A stretch of DNA of 64,000 nt from Weeksellaceae bacterium (GCA_022013695.1 JAKLPS010000014.1:1-64000); one strand, 5' to 3'; positions 8,179 to 18,079 are shown, counted from the first letter of the stretch. The notes: a model not told the origin generated them from the sequence alone. Numbers and translations: made by a program.

Positions 8179-9933
8179 TTATGATTTTAAATCCAATTTG
8201 AGTTCGAGTTCTGCAAGCTGATCGGGATGGATGGGCGCCGGTGCATCGATCATCACGTCTCGCCCAGAATTATTTTTCGGAAATGCGATGTAATCTCGGA
8301 TCACCTCATTGCCGTCCAAGATGGCGACCAAGCGGTCAAAGCCGAAAGCCAGTCCGCCGTGTGGTGGCGCACCAAATTTGAAGGCATTCATCAGAAATCC
8401 AAACTGCGCCTCTGCTTCTTCTTTCGAAAATCCTAATAAATCAAACATTTTCGATTGCAAATCCCTATTGAAAATTCTGATAGATCCACCACCAATTTCA
8501 TTTCCGTTCAGCACCAAATCGTAGGCGTTGGCTCTTGCTTTTCCCGGATCCGACTCCAAAAGTGCAAAATCTTCAGTTTTCGGAGAGGTGAATGGGTGGT
8601 GCATCGCGTGGTATCTTCCGGATTCTTCATCATATTCCAACAAAGGGAAATCTACCACCCAAAGTGGCGCAAATTCATTTCCTTTTCTAAGTCCCAGGCG
8701 ATTGCCAAGTTCCATCCTGAGGGCAGAAAGTTGTGGTCTCACTTTGTCTGCTTTGCCGGACATGATGAAAATCAGGTCGCCGGCTTTTGCCCCAAATTCC
8801 TCAATAATTTTCTTTAAGTCTTCTTCAGAATAGAATTTGTTGACCGACGAAGTTACAACGCCATCGTTTTGGAATTTGATCCAAACCAATCCTGTTGCGC
8901 CAATTTGTGGACGTTTTACCCAATCAACCAATTCGTCAATTTGTTTTCTGGTGTAATCTGCAATGCCTTCTACATTGATTCCGACCACCAATTCGGCATC
9001 GTCGAATATTTTGAAATCTTTGCCTTTCGTTAAGTCATTCAGCTCGTGAAATTCCATTCCGAAGCGGATGTCCGGTTTGTCGTTGCCATATTTCTGCATG
9101 GCTTCTGCAAAAGTCATTCGTGGAAAATCCGGGAAATCTTTTCCGGTAATGTCCTTCAACAGAACTTTCGTCATTCCTTCAAAAACATTCATAACATCTT
9201 GCTGCTCTACGAAGGCCATTTCACAATCGATTTGGGTGAATTCTGGCTGCCGATCCGCTCTCAAATCCTCATCACGAAAACATTTCACGATTTGGAAATA
9301 TCGGTCCATTCCGCCCACCATCAGCAATTGTTTGAAAGTCTGTGGCGATTGAGGCAATGCGTAAAATTGTCCCGGATTCATCCTGCTTGGCACCACGAAA
9401 TCTCGCGCACCTTCAGGCGTAGATTTGATCAAAATCGGCGTTTCAACTTCTATGAAACCTTGTTCGGAAAGATAATTTCTGACTTTCTGCGCCATTTTGT
9501 GGCGGAAGATCAATTTATCTTTCACGGGATTTCTTCTGATATCCAAGTATCTGTATTTCATTCTCAGTTCCTCACCGCCGTCGGTTTCATCCTCTATGGT
9601 GAAAGGTGGAAGTTGACTTTCATTCAAAATGATCATTGTTTCAACCAAGATTTCGATGTCACCAGTTGGAATTTTTGGATTTTTGGAAGTTCTTTCGATT
9701 ACCGATCCTTCCACCTTGATCACGAACTCGCGGCCTAATTTGTTGGCGATTTCCAGCAGTTCTTTGGAAGTTCTTTCTTTGTCTAAAACCAACTGCGTGA
9801 TGCCGTAGCGATCTCGCAAATCAATCCAAATCATAAAACCTTTGTCGCGGATGGTTTGTACCCAGCCAGAAAGTGTTACTTTTTCATTCAGATTTTGCAG
9901 CGTCAGTTCGCCGTTGGTGTGTGTGCGGAACAT
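8179..9933 (-). CDS. aspS: Aspartyl-tRNA synthetase
   Basis: Class II aminoacyl-tRNA synthetase charging tRNA-Asp. The N-terminal OB-fold anticodon-binding domain contains [20 protein letters not shown]. Motif 2 is [19 protein letters not shown], the bacterial GAD insertion domain is in the middle, and motif 3 is [13 protein letters not shown] near the C-terminus. At 584 residues it has the standard bacterial length. The start is clear, [16 protein letters not shown]. It is transcribed alone. Confidence 0.98.
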   Translation of the reverse strand: MFRTHTNGELTLQNLNEKVTLSGWVQTIRDKGFMIWIDLRDRYGITQLVLDKERTSKELLEIANKLGREFVIKVEGSVIERTSKNPKIPTGDIEILVETMIILNESQLPPFTIEDETDGGEELRMKYRYLDIRRNPVKDKLIFRHKMAQKVRNYLSEQGFIEVETPILIKSTPEGARDFVVPSRMNPGQFYALPQSPQTFKQLLMVGGMDRYFQIVKCFRDEDLRADRQPEFTQIDCEMAFVEQQDVMNVFEGMTKVLLKDITGKDFPDFPRMTFAEAMQKYGNDKPDIRFGMEFHELNDLTKGKDFKIFDDAELVVGINVEGIADYTRKQIDELVDWVKRPQIGATGLVWIKFQNDGVVTSSVNKFYSEEDLKKIIEEFGAKAGDLIFIMSGKADKVRPQLSALRMELGNRLGLRKGNEFAPLWVVDFPLLEYDEESGRYHAMHHPFTSPKTEDFALLESDPGKARANAYDLVLNGNEIGGGSIRIFNRDLQSKMFDLLGFSKEEAEAQFGFLMNAFKFGAPPHGGLAFGFDRLVAILDGNEVIRDYIAFPKNNSGRDVMIDAPAPIHPDQLAELELKLDLKS

Positions 9934-10143
9934 TGTTTCAGAGGTTAGATGTTAGACTTTAGATCTTAGACAATTAGTCGTCCAATTTCTGTGCGCAAAG
10001 ATAATGTTTTGCAAGAATTAATCGGTCAGGCAGCAAAAGCTTTTTGGAAGTCCAAATATTAATTATCGGTAAAACACCGCTCTCAATTCTTGGTACAATG
10101 GAAAATTAATTGTAGTTTAGTGGTAATCAAATATTTAATTTTT

Positions 10144-10329
10144 ATGGGAAAAGGAGATCAAAAATCGACCAAAGGGAAAATTGCAAGAGGAAGCTACGGA
10201 AAATCACGACTTAGAAAGACCTCGAAACCTGTGGTAGTGGCAGAAAAGCCAGTAAAAGAAAAAGCAGCACCGAAGCCCAAAGTTGCCAAACCAAAGGCAG
10301 AAAAAGCAAAAAAAGCTGAAGAAAAATAA
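10144..10329 (+). CDS. 30S ribosomal protein THX (bTHX)
   Basis: A 61-residue, very basic protein. The N-terminal half MGKGDQKSTKGKIARGSYGK matches the small ribosomal subunit protein THX, which sits in a cavity at the head of the 30S subunit. The C-terminal half is a Lys/Ala/Pro/Glu tail, common in Bacteroidota versions. I chose the internal ATG that gives MGKGDQKS; an in-frame start 18 codons upstream yields unrelated sequence. A strong terminator follows immediately. Confidence 0.93.
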   Translation: MGKGDQKSTKGKIARGSYGKSRLRKTSKPVVVAEKPVKEKAAPKPKVAKPKAEKAKKAEEK

Positions 10330-10332
10330 CCG

Positions 10333-10365
10333 AAGCCGTCCCGAATTTTTTGGGACGGCTTTCTT
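10333..10365 (+). terminator. Intrinsic terminator after THX gene
   Basis: Stem AAGCCGTCCC / GGGACGGCTT with an AT-rich loop and a following T-rich tract, directly after the stop codon. The palindromic stem could also stop transcription arriving from the convergent minus-strand gene. Confidence 0.9.
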
Positions 10366-10414
10366 TTGTGAGTTGGAAACTCTTGTTTTTTGGGGAAGCA
10401 GTGCGGCAGTTTTT

Positions 10415-11683
10415 TTACATCTTTTTAATGTCCTCCAGACTGTTTTTGCTTTTACGAAGTTTTAGAAATTCCTGACAGTTCTTGTACATAAAATCCATCG
10501 GATCCGCCGGTGTTTTCTCATCCAGATAATATTCCAAAACGCCCACATTACCTCTCATCCAAGGGAAAAGATAGTAAGACAAACCGCCTTTGTTGGACTT
10601 TTCTCGGTCAAATTGCTGGCCTTGAGGCGTTTTCGAAACCAAAAAATAGCTTACTAAGTAGAAAAACGGGATACAAAAAACGGAAACCGAGAAGATTCGG
10701 TAGATTCTCAGATATTGATTTCGTAGGACAAGAAGCCCTTCTACAATGAAAAAAATAAAAAAAAGATAGGCATTTAAAAAGAAGACATAGTTGTCCGAAA
10801 CGTTATAGATCGTTGCAAATGAGAATGGTACAAGAAAACTAAGCGCGTAAAATATATTTTGATTGTAGCGAAATGACTTAATTTTCTGAAAAAAGACGAA
10901 AAAGCCCGGAATGATAAACATCCAAAAGTTGTAAACGAGATAGCCAACCGCGACGGCCATATTTTTGGAAAAGCCAAAAATGCCCTTCTTAAAACTGCCC
11001 GTTACCCAGTCCGAATTCCCAGATCCAAAGACTTTGGATGTGTCGTAACCATTGAGAAAAGCAAGAAAATAGAGCCCAAAAGCAAACGCTGCAAAGACGA
11101 TGATGCTGGGCAAAACCTTGATTTGGTTGGATTTGTAAGACTTAAAACATAAAAAAAGCCATCCCGGAATCAACATGATATTCTGAACGTGCGACCATAA
11201 TGATAATCCTAAAATCAAGCTGGAAATAAATAGTAAAGAGGATTTTCTATGCGCCAGAAATCGAATCGTAAAATAGATATAAAGTGCGACCCAAAAGCTG
11301 TTGAACGTGTAAACTTCAATGATTTCCGTCTGTTTCCAATAAGTGAAGCTCAAGGCAAAAATCAACGTTCCAAGATACGCAACACGCTCTTTTTTGAATT
11401 TCAACTTTAATGCAAAAAATAAAACAGCCAGCGTGAGAACGGAGAAAATCAGATTAAAAAATCGCGCCGCCGAAATGGAATCCAGACCGAAAATAGTTTT
11501 AAACCCAATCAGGAAATTAGTATAAAGAAACTTGCCAAAAACCGTCGTGTTGTCCGTAAATTGATTGATTTCGGCGGTATTTACCAATCCCAAAGCGTCG
11601 CCAAACGGAACTCTTGAAAAACTGAAAAACCAGTACAGAAAAAACAGAAAACCAAAAAAAAGAACGCGGTAGAGATTCCTCAT
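10415..11683 (-). CDS. Multi-spanning membrane protein, GT-C-type glycosyltransferase-like (DUF2723-like)
   Basis: A 422-residue integral membrane protein with about ten to twelve hydrophobic helices. The first extracytoplasmic loop carries an acidic site (FGDALGLVNTAE, about residue 27), as in GT-C enzymes that use lipid-linked sugars. The stretch YWKQTEIIEVYTFNSF (about 112-127) resembles the conserved motif of DUF2723, a family linked to protein O-mannosylation in Bacteroidota. The exact donor and acceptor are unknown. It follows the DUF2480 gene by 6 bp on the same strand, so the two are probably co-transcribed. Confidence 0.85.
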   Translation of the reverse strand: MRNLYRVLFFGFLFFLYWFFSFSRVPFGDALGLVNTAEINQFTDNTTVFGKFLYTNFLIGFKTIFGLDSISAARFFNLIFSVLTLAVLFFALKLKFKKERVAYLGTLIFALSFTYWKQTEIIEVYTFNSFWVALYIYFTIRFLAHRKSSLLFISSLILGLSLWSHVQNIMLIPGWLFLCFKSYKSNQIKVLPSIIVFAAFAFGLYFLAFLNGYDTSKVFGSGNSDWVTGSFKKGIFGFSKNMAVAVGYLVYNFWMFIIPGFFVFFQKIKSFRYNQNIFYALSFLVPFSFATIYNVSDNYVFFLNAYLFFIFFIVEGLLVLRNQYLRIYRIFSVSVFCIPFFYLVSYFLVSKTPQGQQFDREKSNKGGLSYYLFPWMRGNVGVLEYYLDEKTPADPMDFMYKNCQEFLKLRKSKNSLEDIKKM

Positions 11684-11689
11684 TCAAAG

Positions 11690-12190
11690 CTAATTTTTAA
11701 AAATCGGAACATTGCTGCACGCTTCGCCAAACATCAGAGATTTCACAATCGGTTTCAGCTGTTCCACAAGTTCTACATACGCATTATTCGGGATGCTCAC
11801 ATCGCTGCAACCCTTCACCAGAACGCGTTTTTCCCGCAGTTCAGAAAAATCATAGGTTTGGACGGCATTGTGCATCAGCAGAACCTCTAGGTCTTCCCGA
11901 TTCCCAAAAACCACTTTTTTGGCCACATCCGTCACTTTCGCCGTAATCAGAAAATAAGCCCAGAGCGGAACAATCACATCTTCGGAGCAGTAGATATAGA
12001 CATAAGAATCCTTGTATAAATCGGCATCCAAGTTTTTAATTTTCTCGCGGAAGTCCTTTTCTTTCAAGATCAAGCCTTCCCACAGAAAATCCTTGATGTC
12101 GATTCCCAGGCGTTTTCCCTTCGGCACGAGGTCGGAAATATCAAAATTCACCAGTCCGCTTTCGGCCACTTTATTTATGATTTCTTCCAT
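11690..12190 (-). CDS. DUF2480 family protein
   Basis: A soluble 166-residue protein of the DUF2480 family, which is almost confined to Bacteroidota and has no known function. Family features visible are LVNFDISDLVPKGKRLGID and KDFLWEGLILKEKDFR near the N-terminus, and the central acidic/aromatic stretch YIYCSEDVIVPLWAYFLI. It heads a two-gene minus-strand unit with the membrane glycosyltransferase-like gene. The intergenic region upstream holds a structured repeat-like element. Confidence 0.92.
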   Translation of the reverse strand: MEEIINKVAESGLVNFDISDLVPKGKRLGIDIKDFLWEGLILKEKDFREKIKNLDADLYKDSYVYIYCSEDVIVPLWAYFLITAKVTDVAKKVVFGNREDLEVLLMHNAVQTYDFSELREKRVLVKGCSDVSIPNNAYVELVEQLKPIVKSLMFGEACSNVPIFKN

Positions 12191-12212
12191 GTTCTCAATT
12201 TTTAATTTTGTT

Positions 12213-12330
12213 TAGGAGCTACTTCCCGCTATCCGCTCTATCTTTTTTGTCTTTGATGTTTTTCCTTTTTTAGGTCGGCTTTTCAGAAGACAAAAAAGGA
12301 TGCCGCTCCTATCGGGGCTAAGGGTTTTGG
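12213..12330 (-). ncRNA. Structured intergenic element, candidate flavobacterial ncRNA or palindromic repeat
   Basis: This block between the divergent DUF2480 and lpxB genes is not protein coding but is highly structured. A long imperfect hairpin is formed by TCTTTTTTGTCTT (12241-12253) and AAGACAAAAAAGGA (12287-12300). Outside it, on the minus strand, AGCCCCGAT (12312-12320) and GCGGGAAGTAGCTCC (12215-12229) flank the hairpin and can pair through CCCG/CGGG and AGC/GCT. I have an impression that AGCCCCGAT...GCGGGA..AGCTCC blocks recur in flavobacterial intergenic regions, but I cannot search here. Orientation is tentative. A 63-codon frame across it has no family features. Confidence 0.5.
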
Positions 12331-12477
12331 GGATAGCAGAGCACTTTTTTACCCGCACCAACTTTTCAAATCCATTAGACAAAAAAGATTTATTTTTGTT
12401 CAAAGTTAAGAATTTCAGAGAAAAAACTTAATTTTAATATTCTATCAGCCCATCTATCAAAATCTAAAATCCGAATT

Positions 12478-13587
12478 TTGAAATATTACATCATAGCCGG
12501 CGAGGCATCTGGCGATCTGCACGCCGCCAACCTGATGAAAGCCATCAAACAAAAAGATCCCGCGGCAGATTTCCGATTTTGGGGTGGCGACCTGATGCAG
12601 AACCAAAGAGGAACGCTGGTAAAGCATTACCGCGATCTCGCCTTTATGGGATTTTTGGAAGTGGTTCAGAACCTCAAAACCATTCTCAATAATATAAAAA
12701 TCTGCAAAACTGATATTAAAACCTACCAACCCGATGTTTTGATTTTGGTCGATTATCCCGGTTTTAATTTGCGGATTGCCAAGTTTGCAAAAGAGTTGGG
12801 ATTACGCGTTGTTTATTACATTTCGCCGCAGCTTTGGGCTTGGAAGGAAGGTCGCGTAGAAATTATCAGAAAATATGTAGACGATATGCTCGTCATCCTC
12901 CCTTTTGAAAAGGATTTCTACCAAAAACATCAGGTCGATGCCCATTTCGTTGGTCATCCTCTTCTTGATGCCATCGAAGGCTTGCAACCGATTGATATTC
13001 AAAATTTTAAATCGGAAAATAATTTGAATGATAAGCAAATTATTGCGCTGTTGCCAGGATCTAGAAAGCAAGAAGTGAAAAAAATGCTCGAACTGATGTT
13101 GTCCGTTAGAAGTTATTTTACAGATTATCAATTCGTTATAGCAGGAGCGCCGAGCTTGGAAAAAGATTTTTATGAGCAATTCGTTGATCCAGATGTTCAT
13201 TTTGTTTCCAACAAAACCTACGATTTGCTGAGATGTTCAAAAGCAGCTCTGGTTACGTCCGGAACGGCCACTTTGGAAACAGCACTGCTCAATGTGCCCG
13301 AAGTCGTGTGCTACAAAGGAAGCCAAATCTCATACGAAATTGGGAAACGTCTTATTAAAAATATCAAATATATCTCGCTCGTCAATCTGATTATGGGCAA
13401 AGAAGTGGTGACAGAATTGATTCAAAATGAATTGAATACCAATAACTTAGTGGCAGAACTCGATAAAATACTAAATACGGAAAAACGAAACCAGCTTTTG
13501 GACGATTACGAAATCCTGAGAGCCAAGTTGGGCGGCAGCGGTGCTAGCCAAAAGGCAGCAGACATCATTATAAAATCAAAAATATGA
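12478..13587 (+). CDS. lpxB: Lipid-A-disaccharide synthase
   Basis: Peripheral membrane glycosyltransferase (family 19) that joins UDP-2,3-diacylglucosamine and lipid X into the lipid A disaccharide. The N-terminal signature is IIAGEASGDLHAANLM (residues 5-20). Further matches are VLILVDYPGFNLRIAK, the PQLWAWKEGR segment, LLPGSRKQEVKKML and the sugar-nucleotide segment TSGTATLETALLNVP. At 369 residues it is full length. The best start is TTG (giving MKYYIIAGEASGD); no better ATG is near. It overlaps the next gene by 4 bp. Confidence 0.96.
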   Translation: MKYYIIAGEASGDLHAANLMKAIKQKDPAADFRFWGGDLMQNQRGTLVKHYRDLAFMGFLEVVQNLKTILNNIKICKTDIKTYQPDVLILVDYPGFNLRIAKFAKELGLRVVYYISPQLWAWKEGRVEIIRKYVDDMLVILPFEKDFYQKHQVDAHFVGHPLLDAIEGLQPIDIQNFKSENNLNDKQIIALLPGSRKQEVKKMLELMLSVRSYFTDYQFVIAGAPSLEKDFYEQFVDPDVHFVSNKTYDLLRCSKAALVTSGTATLETALLNVPEVVCYKGSQISYEIGKRLIKNIKYISLVNLIMGKEVVTELIQNELNTNNLVAELDKILNTEKRNQLLDDYEILRAKLGGSGASQKAADIIIKSKI

Positions 13588-14039
13588 ACAAGCTAAAAGA
13601 CCAATTGCGGAAGATAGAATCGCTTCTGCCACAGATGGAAAGAGAGAATTTGCAAATTTCCAAAGCCTCTGTCGGCTGGCATCTGGAACATTCTTTACTC
13701 ATTCTAAACGGCAGTCTCAAAGGTCTCACGATGACGGATCCGAAAGACTACCGACCAAAATTCAGCGTCAAAAAATTTGTTTTTCTCACTTTTGGCTTGA
13801 TTCCTCGTGGTAAAATAAAGGCACCAAAGCAATTTATGCCGCTGGAGATTCCGACTCGGGAAAATATATTGAAGTTGATAAAATTGGCTTATGAGAGACT
13901 GGCGACGGCACAAGAACTTCCGGCGAAAGCGTTTATCAAACACCCATTTTTGGGCGATCTTGATATGAAAACCACCTTGAGATTTTTGGGGCTTCACACC
14001 AATCATCATTTGAAAATTATCGATGACATTTTGAAATAG
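13584..14039 (+). CDS. DinB-like/DUF1569 family protein
   Basis: A 151-residue soluble helical protein of the DinB-fold superfamily, DUF1569-like. The three expected metal-ligand-type His positions are visible: WHLEHSLL (about residue 31), and LGLHTNHHLKIIDDIL at the C-terminus. Members are often putative metal-dependent enzymes of unknown substrate. The start codon overlaps the stop of lpxB (ATGA-type overlap), so the genes are translationally coupled, although no functional link to lipid A is known. Confidence 0.87.
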   Translation: MNKLKDQLRKIESLLPQMERENLQISKASVGWHLEHSLLILNGSLKGLTMTDPKDYRPKFSVKKFVFLTFGLIPRGKIKAPKQFMPLEIPTRENILKLIKLAYERLATAQELPAKAFIKHPFLGDLDMKTTLRFLGLHTNHHLKIIDDILK

Positions 14040-14110
14040 AAACCGTTTGCCGATCTCGTAGATTTTGATAATTGACTTATAAAATACAGATTTTCATACA
14101 GAGTAATTCA

Positions 14111-15925
14111 ATGAAAAAGCAGCCGTTATTAATCTTACTTCTATGTTTTGTGCTTGGAATTGTCTTTCAGGAATATCTGTCTGTCAGTAAGTTAACTGTT
14201 TTTAGCTTAATGATTGTGTTTGGCATTTGCGCAATGTCTGTTCTGGTCAAAAACAGATTTTTCCAAGCCATCAAATACTATACGATGGGATTTTTCTTCT
14301 TTTCGGTCGGAGTTTTAGTTCATTTTCAAAATTCGTCCGTACCGGCTGTTCCGGCGCTTGATGGAAAAGAAAATATCGTTTTTCAGCTTAGCAAAAAACT
14401 GAATTCCAACGAAAAAAACAGGCGATACATTGTAGAGGTTGTAGCCATTCCATCGAAAAAGATCAATCATTTTTCCCCCATTAAGACCGTTCTTAGCATT
14501 CCAAAAGATCAGCAGTCCCTGGACTTCAATCATTTCTACGACGCCGATGTTTACATCCATCCGCCGGAATCCGTCGCGAATGATTTTCAATTTGATTACA
14601 AAAAATATCTCGCGAGACAAGACGTTTATCTGCAAGCCTATTTGCCCAACGACATTCTGAAGTCCTCAAAATCAGACCTTTCTTTTTCCGATCAGATTCG
14701 CCAAAAACGTTTGAACATTCTGAACAAAATTAACCAATCGACACTGTCGCCGAAGATTCAGGAGTTCCTGAAGGGCATTATTTTGTCGGATCGCACGGAG
14801 ATGGATGCCGAGACGGTGGCGGATTTTAACCAGACCGGTTTGGTGCATTTGCTCGCGATTTCAGGTTCGCATATGGTCATTATTTTCTGGCTCGCACTGT
14901 TTATTTTTAACCAAATTATTCCCGTCAAGTTCAGGAAAGGATCCATTGTTTTAAGTCTTGTTTTGATCTGGAGCTTTGCTGTTTTCATCGATTATGGCAG
15001 TTCCGTGATGCGCAGTTGTCTGATGATTTCTTGCTATTATATTATGATTTTGCTGCAGCGCAAAGCCGATCTGCTACACGCTCTGGCATTGTCGGCGTTC
15101 ATTCTTTTGATGGTAGATTCCAGGGAGCTTTTCGAAGTCGGTTTTCAGTTGAGTTATGTGGCCGTTTTGGGGATTTGGTGGCTAGCAGATCCGATTAAGA
15201 ACCTGTTCAGAAAGCCAAGATATTGGTTTGAAGATTTTGTTTACAGCATTATGGCAATGACTTTTGCGGCTCAGATTGCGACGTTGCCCTTGTCGATTTT
15301 TTATTTTCATCAGTTTTCGTTGATTTCCATTTTTGCCAATTTGCTTATAATTCCGCTGTCGGAAGTCATCATTATCTCGTCCTTATTTATGGTCATTTTC
15401 ATTGCATGGGGAGTGAAATATCTGCCTGTTTATAGGCTTTTCGATCTTTTTATTCTTAATGTTCTGAAGCTGATTCACTGGTTTTCCAGCTTTGACGTTT
15501 TGATGCATAGAAATCTGTCTCTCAATTTATTAGAAATGTTGGTATTGTTTTTAGGAATTTATTTTCTAAAATTTGTCATCAAAGATCGGCTCAATCCGAA
15601 GTATTTGCTTCGTTTCAGTTTTTGCCTGCTCTTGTTTTTCGGCCTTAGAATTGGATTTAATGCGTATAATTTTGAGAAAAAAGAAGTCTTGCTTCATCAG
15701 TTTTATCGAGAAAAAATCATCAGTGTCAAGAGCAAAAATCAGACGGTTTTTTGGCTGAAGTCGAATAAAAATGAGGCAAAGATCAAAGATTTTGTCATCA
15801 ATCCCTATTTGATTTCCAGACGTTCTGCCAATTACGAAATACAATATTATCCCGAAGGCGCGGAAGTTTTTGTTTTTGAGGGAAATCATTATGATTTGAA
15901 ATCCTCATCGAAAAACGCCCAATAG
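14111..15925 (+). CDS. ComEC/Rec2 family DNA uptake channel protein
   Basis: Integral membrane protein related to ComEC, the inner-membrane channel for transforming DNA. From the chosen ATG (MKKQPLLILLLCFVLG) it is 604 residues. Three N-terminal helices precede an OB-fold-like DUF4131 region (about 90-190), then the Competence domain with GLVHLLAISGSHMVIIFWLA and later AALAIF-type helices such as AAQIATLPLSIFYFHQFS. The C-terminal metallo-beta-lactamase domain of B. subtilis ComEC is absent; only about 90 soluble residues follow the last helix, the usual short form in this phylum. An in-frame start 13 codons upstream is less likely. Confidence 0.93.
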   Translation: MKKQPLLILLLCFVLGIVFQEYLSVSKLTVFSLMIVFGICAMSVLVKNRFFQAIKYYTMGFFFFSVGVLVHFQNSSVPAVPALDGKENIVFQLSKKLNSNEKNRRYIVEVVAIPSKKINHFSPIKTVLSIPKDQQSLDFNHFYDADVYIHPPESVANDFQFDYKKYLARQDVYLQAYLPNDILKSSKSDLSFSDQIRQKRLNILNKINQSTLSPKIQEFLKGIILSDRTEMDAETVADFNQTGLVHLLAISGSHMVIIFWLALFIFNQIIPVKFRKGSIVLSLVLIWSFAVFIDYGSSVMRSCLMISCYYIMILLQRKADLLHALALSAFILLMVDSRELFEVGFQLSYVAVLGIWWLADPIKNLFRKPRYWFEDFVYSIMAMTFAAQIATLPLSIFYFHQFSLISIFANLLIIPLSEVIIISSLFMVIFIAWGVKYLPVYRLFDLFILNVLKLIHWFSSFDVLMHRNLSLNLLEMLVLFLGIYFLKFVIKDRLNPKYLLRFSFCLLLFFGLRIGFNAYNFEKKEVLLHQFYREKIISVKSKNQTVFWLKSNKNEAKIKDFVINPYLISRRSANYEIQYYPEGAEVFVFEGNHYDLKSSSKNAQ

Positions 15926-15942
15926 CAACCCTTATTTACACA

Positions 15943-15978
15943 AAAAATCCCGAATTTTCGGTTCAGGATTTCTTTTTA
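15943..15978 (+). terminator. Probable intrinsic terminator after comEC
   Basis: Inverted repeat AAATCC (15945-15950) / GGATTT (15966-15971), with an internal CCGAA/TTCGG hairpin, followed by a T-rich stretch. Moderate strength. Confidence 0.55.
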
Positions 15979-16038
15979 TAACTAAGGTGTTTAAGTGTTT
16001 TGAGACTTAAGTTGAATGATATTCTAACATTTGCTTAT

Positions 16039-17058
16039 TTATTTCACGATCGGCGCCACTTTTTCTCCAAATAATTCGATGGACTTCATCATCCCGTCGT
16101 GCGCAGGATCGCCCACATCCATATGTCCGATGAATCTCGTCAGTCCGAATAATTCCTTCATTTCGCTGATTTTATCGGCCACTTCATTGGCACTTCCCAT
16201 AAACAAGGCGCCGTCTTTGCTTCGGCCGCCTTCGTACTGCTCTTTGCTGTATGGCGCCCATCCGCGACTTCTGCCAATCCGGTCCATCTGAGATTTGTAC
16301 GTGTAGAAATATTGATCAATCACTTTGGGATCGTCACTTACGAAGGTGTGCGAGTGGGTGGCGATTTGCATTTTGCTCTTCTCGTGGCCTGCCCGCATAT
16401 ATTCCTGTTTGTAGAACTCGATGAGAGTTTTGAACTGTCTGGGCATCCCTCCAATGATTGCCAATATCAAAGGTAAACCTAATTTTGCAGCTCGCAGGAC
16501 AGATTCCGGTGTTCCGCCGACCGCTACCCAGATGGGCAATGGACGATTTTGGTAAGCTCTTGGGTAAACCGTTTGGTTTTGCATCGGGGCACGAAGTTTT
16601 CCGCTCCAGCTTAGATTTTCTTCCTTATTGATTTTTAACAATAAGTCTAATTTTTCTTCGAAAAGCTGGTTGTAATCCGACAGATCATAACCATATAAAG
16701 GAAAAGACTCAATAAAGCTTCCTCTTCCCACAAAGATTTCTGCACGCCCTTTTGATATTAAATCAATCATCGAGAAATCTTCATAGACTTTCACTGGTTC
16801 GGATGAACTTAATACCGTTACGCCGCTTGCCAATTTGATGTTCTTCGTAACGCTTGCAGCAGCTGCCAGCAGGATCTCTGGAGAAGAGACGGCATAATCT
16901 TCTCGGTGATGCTCGCCCATTGCGAAAACGTCGATGCCCACTTGATCCATCAGTTTTACCTGCTCCAATATTTCGTTTAATTTTGTGCCGACATCTCTGT
17001 ATTTTCCTGTTTTTACATCCCAAGCGACATCACCAAACATTCCTATTCCTAATTCCAT
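16039..17058 (-). CDS. LLM class flavin-dependent oxidoreductase
   Basis: Luciferase-like monooxygenase superfamily protein, 339 residues, a TIM-barrel that binds FMN or a related flavin. Typical pieces are MELGIGMFGD at the N-terminus, GIDVFAMGEHHREDYAVSSP (about residues 40-59), VTVLSSSEPVKVYEDFSMID and the flavin phosphate region GRAEIFVGRGSFIESFPLYG. It belongs to the Atu2307/SP_0267-like group, whose substrates are unknown. It is a single minus-strand gene convergent with comEC. Confidence 0.93.
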   Translation of the reverse strand: MELGIGMFGDVAWDVKTGKYRDVGTKLNEILEQVKLMDQVGIDVFAMGEHHREDYAVSSPEILLAAAASVTKNIKLASGVTVLSSSEPVKVYEDFSMIDLISKGRAEIFVGRGSFIESFPLYGYDLSDYNQLFEEKLDLLLKINKEENLSWSGKLRAPMQNQTVYPRAYQNRPLPIWVAVGGTPESVLRAAKLGLPLILAIIGGMPRQFKTLIEFYKQEYMRAGHEKSKMQIATHSHTFVSDDPKVIDQYFYTYKSQMDRIGRSRGWAPYSKEQYEGGRSKDGALFMGSANEVADKISEMKELFGLTRFIGHMDVGDPAHDGMMKSIELFGEKVAPIVK

Positions 17059-17167
17059 AACAGTCTCATTTTTTAATACCGCAAATGTACAGCTTCACCT
17101 TTGCTACTGCATTGATGTAGGGTAATTACGAAAAATATATAAAAGAAATTTTAGATAAAGCTAATCT

Positions 17168-18040
17168 TTACAGCTTGTAGTAGATGCTCTTCACAAGTCC
17201 GTCGGCAACCGATATTTTCGGAACATAGATTTGTTTGATGTCAGCCCATGTCATCACGTTGCTGAAGATCTGCAAAGCTGGCACGATGACGTCTGCGCGG
17301 TCTTCTCGGATTTCATAGTGCTGCATTCTTTCCTCCACGGTGTATTGTTGCATCTCTTTGAGATATTTTTTTATAACAGAGACGGCCATTGGTTTCGCTT
17401 CTTTCGTTTTGCTCATAGCGAAGATCTTGTTGATGTTCCCGCCGGAACCGATGGCAACCAGTGTTTTTTTGCTTTTGATTTTTTCCTTGATTTCTTCTTT
17501 CATATCGTCCCAAATCTTTGGTGTAACCAAGCCGTTTAGCAACCGAATAGTGCCGATGTCGAAAGAGTGCTCGTATTGCATCTCGTTGTTTTCGTAGAAA
17601 GTGAGTTCCGTAGAACCGCCGCCGACATCTATGTAAAGATAGGCGAAGTCTTTGTCAAGCCCTTCTGCGACGTGGTTTTCGTAGATGAGCGTGGCTTCCT
17701 CGTCGCCAGTGATGATCTCGATATTAATGTCCGCTTGAGCTTTTACAATGTCAATGATTTCCTGTCCGTTTTTGGCGTCACGCATCGCACTGGTTGCGCA
17801 GGCACGATAATGCTGCACTTTGTAGATCTCCATCAATTCGCGAAAAATGGTCATCGTTTTTATAACCATTTGCTTTCTCTCTGGCCCTATTTCGCCTTTG
17901 CTGAAAACATCGAAACCCAATCTCAGCGGTATTCTTAGAAGATTGAGTTTGGTAAACTCTGCTTTTCCGTTGGTTTCCTTTACATCGTTAATGAGCAGCC
18001 TTGCAGCATTACTTCCTATATCTATGGCGGCGATTATCAT
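17168..18040 (-). CDS. ppx: Exopolyphosphatase, Ppx/GppA family (short form)
   Basis: Hydrolyses terminal phosphates of polyphosphate, and in some members pppGpp. The actin-like ATPase fold is shown by AAIDIGSNAARLLIND (residues 3-18), CATSAMRDAKNG and the phosphate 2 motif YLYIDVGGGSTELTFYEN (about 133-150). At 290 residues it has only the catalytic domains and lacks the C-terminal HD-like domain of E. coli Ppx. It follows the polyphosphate kinase gene by 39 bp on the same strand, so synthesis and breakdown of polyphosphate are probably co-expressed. Confidence 0.95.
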   Translation of the reverse strand: MIIAAIDIGSNAARLLINDVKETNGKAEFTKLNLLRIPLRLGFDVFSKGEIGPERKQMVIKTMTIFRELMEIYKVQHYRACATSAMRDAKNGQEIIDIVKAQADINIEIITGDEEATLIYENHVAEGLDKDFAYLYIDVGGGSTELTFYENNEMQYEHSFDIGTIRLLNGLVTPKIWDDMKEEIKEKIKSKKTLVAIGSGGNINKIFAMSKTKEAKPMAVSVIKKYLKEMQQYTVEERMQHYEIREDRADVIVPALQIFSNVMTWADIKQIYVPKISVADGLVKSIYYKL

Positions 18041-18079
18041 TTATGGGACGGAATTAAAGATTAAATTTAAATAAATTAT

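Noticed and set aside
12212-12403. 63-codon minus-strand frame between DUF2480 and lpxB
   Set aside because: It covers the structured intergenic element, has a repetitive Lys/Ser composition and no protein family features.
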